Part shown: positions 40,141 through 43,326 of the stretch, piece by piece | Layout: each line of letters begins with the position of its first letter | Numbering within the stretch: the stretch's first letter is position 1 | Assembly (NCBI GenBank): GCA_022821685.1 | Contig: JAJEDD010000010.1 | Location: 1-43,326, forward strand | Reading direction: 5' to 3' | DNA: 43,326 nt | Source: Acidimicrobiia bacterium | GTDB lineage: Bacteria; Actinomycetota; Acidimicrobiia; Acidimicrobiales; Aldehydirespiratoraceae | Made by a program: the position numbers and the translations under genes | The notes under the pieces: model-generated | Database searches by the model: none | Seen by the model: the letters and a program-made list of their open reading frames with translations, nothing else | What the model was told of the DNA's origin: nothing

Positions 40141-41922
40141 ATGACCGTTGACATGCTGGCTCTGCCGGTTGAGGCCTCGCCGACCGCGGCAGGCACGCTG
40201 CCGTCGACGCTGCGGGTGACCCGCAGCGACCCCGTCTACATGGCGCACGCCTATCTCACGAAAGTGCCCGTCGCGGCGATCATCCCGTACATCGAGGCGT
40301 TCACCGAGCCTGGCGATGTGGTCCTCGACCCTTTCGCGGGCTCGGGCATGACCGGCGTGGCCTCGCTGGTCACAGACCGCAGAGCCAGGCTGTTCGACGT
40401 GTCGGTGCTCGGCCGACACATCGGCTCCAACTACGTCAGCCTCGTCGATGGCAACGAGCTCCGCCAATGCGGCGAGGCCGTGGCGCGACAGGCCCGGGAG
40501 CGCGTCGGCGACGTCTACGCGGTGGCATGCCATGCCTGCGGCGCGCATGCTCAGCTGGCCAAGACCGTGTGGTCGTGCGTGATCGAGTGCGGCGGCTGCC
40601 GCGAACCGGTCAACTACTACCGGGCACTGGAGGAAGCCGCATGGCGCCGGGAGCGCATGACCTGCCCACATTGCGGCACCGCCGTCGGCAGCCGCGACCC
40701 GCGGCTGAGCGAGGAGCCAGTACTCGACTCGATCCATTGCGAGTGCTCCGCCACTCAGATCGAGTAGCGCTGGAGCGCCCCGCTCCAGCAACCGGACGCG
40801 GAAGGACTCCGCTGGCCCGACTCGGCCATCGACGAGACCCGGCAGATGTACGCCGCGTCCGCGCTCGGCCGTCACGGGTTGACTTCAACGGCCACCTTCT
40901 ACTCGCATCGCAACATTTGCGCGCTGGCCGCGTTGCGGGACGCCATCGACCGCGTTGGCGAGCCGCAGATGCAGTCCAAGCTGCTGTTCGCGTTCACGGC
41001 GATCCTCACGAGAGCCAGCAAGCGCTACCAGTGGTCTCGCCGGCGTCCCCTCAACGCGGCCAACGTCAACTACTACGTGGCTCCGGTGTTCTACGAGTGG
41101 AACGTGTTCGAACTGTTCGCCCGCAAGGTTCAGGCGGCCGCCCGCTCCGACGAGTGGATCAAGCGGACCCGAGGAGCGCCCGCGGTCTACGACAGCGCCG
41201 ACGGGCCTGACGTGCGCTATGAGATTGCCAGCGCCGACCGGCTGCCGCTGCAGGACGACTCGGTGGACTACGTGTTCACGGACCCGCCGTTCGGCTCAAA
41301 CATCTTCTATTCGGACATGAACCTGTTCCAAGAGGCGTGGCTGGACGCCACGACCGATCCGGCTGCGGAGGCTGTCGTCGACCGGGCCGACACCGGCGGG
41401 CCGCGCCGCACGGCGCAGCGCTACGAGGCGATCCTGGCGGCGGCGTTCAAGGAGTGCAGGCGGGTGCTGAAGCCGGGCGGACGCATGACCGTCCTATTCG
41501 GAAACAGCTCGGGTGCCATGTGGCAGCTTCTGCAGCGCTCCATCGTCGCAGCCGGCCTTGAGGTGGCTCCTGAGCTGATCGCCGTCCTCGACAAGGGGCA
41601 GCGCTCAGTCAAGGGACTCGCCTCGGGCTTCGAGAATGTCGCCACGCTCGACCTGATGCTCACGCTGCGCCCCGCCTCGCGCCTTTCCGAGGCGCTGCGG
41701 CCGCCGCCGGTCGGGGCCGTCGAGAGTCTCGTCGACAGCCTGTTGACAAGCGACTCGGCGATCAGCCCCAGCGGACTGTACGTGGCCTTGCTGCGTCACG
41801 GAATAGCCAACCGATGGGACCTCAGCCGAATCGACCTGCAGCAAGTCACCAAGCGGCTTCGCGATGCTGAGTTGACCATCGACCGGCGCAGTGCCCTCGT
41901 CGTCCGCTCTGCCAAGGGTTGA
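40141..41922 (+). pseudogene. DNA methyltransferase (DUF1156-like) interrupted by an in-frame TAG
   Basis: From ATG 40141 the frame runs 208 codons to TAG 40765-40767 and continues in the same frame to 41922 (593 sense codons in all). N-terminal: LPSTLRVTRSDPVYMAHAYL, VVLDPFAGSGMTGVASLV (motif I region) and zinc-ribbon cysteines (ACHACG, CGGC, CPHCG). After the TAG: MYAASALGRHGL, YEIASADRLPLQDDSVDYVF and TDPPFGSNIFYSDMNLFQEA (catalytic DPPF), GGRMTVLFGN. The two parts together make one amino-methyltransferase, so the gene is either dead, read through, or split into two chains (ATG 40846 could restart). A hairpin follows the TAG directly. Confidence 0.75.
40770..40788 (+). other. 8-bp hairpin two bases after the in-frame TAG
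   Basis: CTGGAGCG (40770-40777), loop CCC, CGCTCCAG (40781-40788): a perfect 8-bp stem. Its position just after the stop could stall ribosomes and favour read-through, act as a terminator, or be chance in GC-rich DNA. Confidence 0.6.
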
Positions 41923-41927
41923 AGACC

Positions 41928-42118
41928 AAGAGGCCGAGCGAGTGGGCGAGTGAGTCCGGCTCATACGGGCGAGGCGTAAGAGGCCGAGCGAATAGGTGAG
42001 CGAATCCGGTCCATACGGGCGAGGCCGTGGCCCGAGCGGCCCGTGAGCGCAGCGAACAAGAGCGGGAAAGACACCCTTGCGACGCAACAGACTCTCACCC
42101 ATTTGCGCTCGCTCTAAG
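41928..42118 (+). repeat. Dispersed repeat, copy 15, with truncated tandem partner
   Basis: A truncated unit (AGAGGCCGAGCGAGTGGGCG to CGGGCGAGGCG) is directly followed, after a T, by a second unit AGAGGCCGAGCGAATAGGTG, CCATACGGGCGAGGCCGTGG, GCCCGTGAGCGCAGCGAACA, AGAGCGGGAAAGACACCC and CCATTTGCGCTCGCTCT. The rest of the gap up to 42259 has no gene. Confidence 0.9.
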
Positions 42119-42259
42119 TCAAACGACTGCGTCAACGTAGCACGAGGCCCTCGGCGAGGCGAACGAACTTCCGCAGGAGAATCCTCGCGAGGATGTCCGC
42201 GGTCGCCGATCAACGCCGACGCTCGACGGCTTGGGGAGCGGCCGCGGAGCGTTCCATCG

Positions 42260-42892
42260 CTAGAGGTCCTCGACGACGGAACCGCTGCTGATGAGCTGGC
42301 ATCGCTTGATGGCGTCGCCGCGGGTCGCCACTCCTAGCTTGACGTAGAGAGACTGGAGCCTGCGCCGGACGGTGCGGTCGCTGTAACCGAGGTTCCGCGC
42401 CATTCTCGCGATCCCGTGGTTGCGGGCCAGCGCGGACACCAACTCAGTCTCGACCGGATCCATGCCTGCGGGCGGCTCAGTGGCTTGGACCTTCGCGGCA
42501 AGGCTCTGGGCCAGGCCCATGGGCAGCAGGGCCTCACCACAGGCTGCCGCTCGTGCGCTCTCCACGATGATCTCGCTCGAGGTGCGCAGATGCACGGGGC
42601 AGAACCCGGCCACCAGCGCCCGGATCACTCCCGCATAGTGGAAGTCAGGCAGCACCGCCACCGCGGGAACACCGGCGAGGGACTCGATGACCTCCCAGTC
42701 ATCGTCGGACTCGCAGTAGACGAGAGCCACATCGGCGTGCTCGAAGTCAGACGCATCAGAGAAGCGCTCGCCGCCGATGTCGCTGGCAGGCGACGGCTCG
42801 GTCGTACGGACCTCGACACCTTGGCGGTGGAACTGGGCGCTGACAGCCTCTACGTACAGCGGTGGCCCGCCGAGCATCGTTACGGCTTTCAT
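42260..42892 (-). CDS. LuxR-family transcriptional regulator with degenerate receiver-like domain
   Basis: 210 residues from ATG 42892. The N-terminal part (VTMLGGPPLYVEAVSAQFHR, DVALVYCESDDDWEVIESLA, VAVLPDFHYAGVIRALVAGF) has the alternating strands and helices of a receiver domain but lacks the acidic pocket and phosphoacceptor pattern. The C-terminus is a LuxR-type helix-turn-helix (VETELVSALARNHGIARMAR, NLGYSDRTVRRRLQSLYVKL, GVATRGDAIKR). It likely binds DNA without phosphorylation, sensing something else or a partner. No obvious sensor kinase is adjacent. Confidence 0.75.
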   Translation of the reverse strand: MKAVTMLGGPPLYVEAVSAQFHRQGVEVRTTEPSPASDIGGERFSDASDFEHADVALVYCESDDDWEVIESLAGVPAVAVLPDFHYAGVIRALVAGFCPVHLRTSSEIIVESARAAACGEALLPMGLAQSLAAKVQATEPPAGMDPVETELVSALARNHGIARMARNLGYSDRTVRRRLQSLYVKLGVATRGDAIKRCQLISSGSVVEDL

Positions 42893-43239
42893 CCCTCAAC
42901 ACTACAAGAGTCTCCGTGCCCTAGTCGGACGAAACTAGCAGCAGCTTGAGCCGGTCTCCGCGCCGATTCGGATGACATTGCCGGGTGCAGCGGGTCCGGA
43001 TTCGAGCGGTCCCAGCTTGGTCCGGTCTCCCCGCCGATCCAGATGAGCGGCTTGGCCGCTGGCTGGCCGCTCATGTCCGCTGCGTGTCCAGAGGTGGCCG
43101 TGCTTTGTCCTTGATTTGAAGGAGACCCACCGTCGATGGTGAAGGAACTGGCACCGCTACCCTCGAAGGAGCGAGAACATGAGAAATCTGGCGCTGCGCG
43201 ATTTTGTGGGGTGAGGGTTGCTGGAGTCGGCTGGTGCCA
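42893..43239. other. Intergenic region with a pair of 25-bp direct repeats
   Basis: CCGGTCTCCGCGCCGATTCG plus GATGA at 42951-42975 and CCGGTCTCCCCGCCGATCCA plus GATGA at 43022-43046 differ at three or four positions and are 71 bp apart. I see no gene. The right part (from about 43200) leads into the transposase and may include the insertion sequence end. Confidence 0.5.
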
Positions 43240-43326
43240 TTATGTCACGAGGAGGCCGCGGGCTTCGAAGTTGGTTGTGTTGGTGAAGCCGTGGGCGGTT
43301 CTGCGTAGGACTTGGAGCAGGTTGTT
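43240..43326 (-). CDS. C-terminal end of a transposase, cut by the window edge
   Basis: The minus strand from the edge reads NNLLQVLRRTAHGFTNTTNF then EARGLLVT and TAA. A helix LRR.AHGF.N..NF..R.LL is typical of ISL3-like transposase C-termini, which carry a DDE domain further upstream. Only 28 residues are visible, so the family is tentative. The terminal inverted repeat should lie between 43180 and 43239 but I cannot define it. Confidence 0.5.
   Translation of the reverse strand, partial: NNLLQVLRRTAHGFTNTTNFEARGLLVT

Noticed and set aside
40765..40767. UAG as pyrrolysine
   Set aside because: No pyl genes or methylamine methyltransferases are seen, and the position does not match a known Pyl site.
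40135..40875. Minus-strand open frame opposite the methyltransferase
   Set aside because: Antisense shadow of a clearly conserved methyltransferase frame.

Overview
The window is high-GC DNA that reads as an actinobacterial chromosome. Support comes from an MtrA/MtrB/GerMN-lipoprotein cluster, a MoxR-DUF58-TgpA operon, a DUF3040 protein, a PimB-type mannosyltransferase, a bacterial type A RNase P RNA, DUF222-HNH endonucleases and many starts sitting 5-9 nt behind a TANNNT hexamer (leaderless style). The class Acidimicrobiia is my best guess, by inference only. Genes are densely packed, with GTGA/ATGA overlaps, and most are housekeeping.

Layout: 0-2 kb holds a small conserved protein, an HNH endonuclease and a lipoate-ligase-like protein. 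2.1-6.8 kb is the MoxR-DUF58-transglutaminase operon. 6.9-9.5 kb (minus) has a DUF3040 protein, DNA polymerase IV and a toxin with a 59-residue partner. 9.7-12.8 kb has a small membrane protein, two-component pair and lipoprotein. 12.9-19.3 kb (minus) has phosphofructokinase, a divergent ROK protein, an SRPBCC protein, PimB-like glycosyltransferase, QueG and TrpD. rnpB (19.4 kb) is followed by a lower-GC insert: a coiled-coil McrB-like AAA+ protein with a DUF2357/McrC-like nuclease, then a frameshifted DUF222-HNH gene. 25.7-32 kb has a membrane protein, zinc-ribbon coiled-coil protein, Gfo/Idh/MocA protein, NT5C-type nucleotidase, Dyp peroxidase and acyl-CoA ligase. 32.1-35 kb is the three-gene transhydrogenase operon. 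35.3-43.3 kb has TrpB2, tRNA-Val, a DUF4389 membrane protein, inositol-phosphatase-like protein, a hypothetical protein, a peroxiredoxin, tRNA-Met, an interrupted DNA methyltransferase, a LuxR-type regulator and the tail of a transposase.

Three things stand out. (1) The peroxiredoxin at 39402-39857 has an in-frame TGA exactly at the peroxidatic cysteine codon, with a strong ribosome binding site, intact frame on both sides and the resolving cysteine kept: a likely selenoprotein. (2) A dispersed repeat of about 150 bp occurs at 15 loci. It abuts or supplies stop codons, is inserted in frame in a lipoate-ligase-like gene and apparently in queG, and is tandemly amplified (66 bp = 22 codons) into the C-terminus of DNA polymerase IV. 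(3) The rnpB-adjacent McrB/McrC-like pair has a very long helical N-terminal region in place of a recognisable modified-base reader, and is a candidate defence system.
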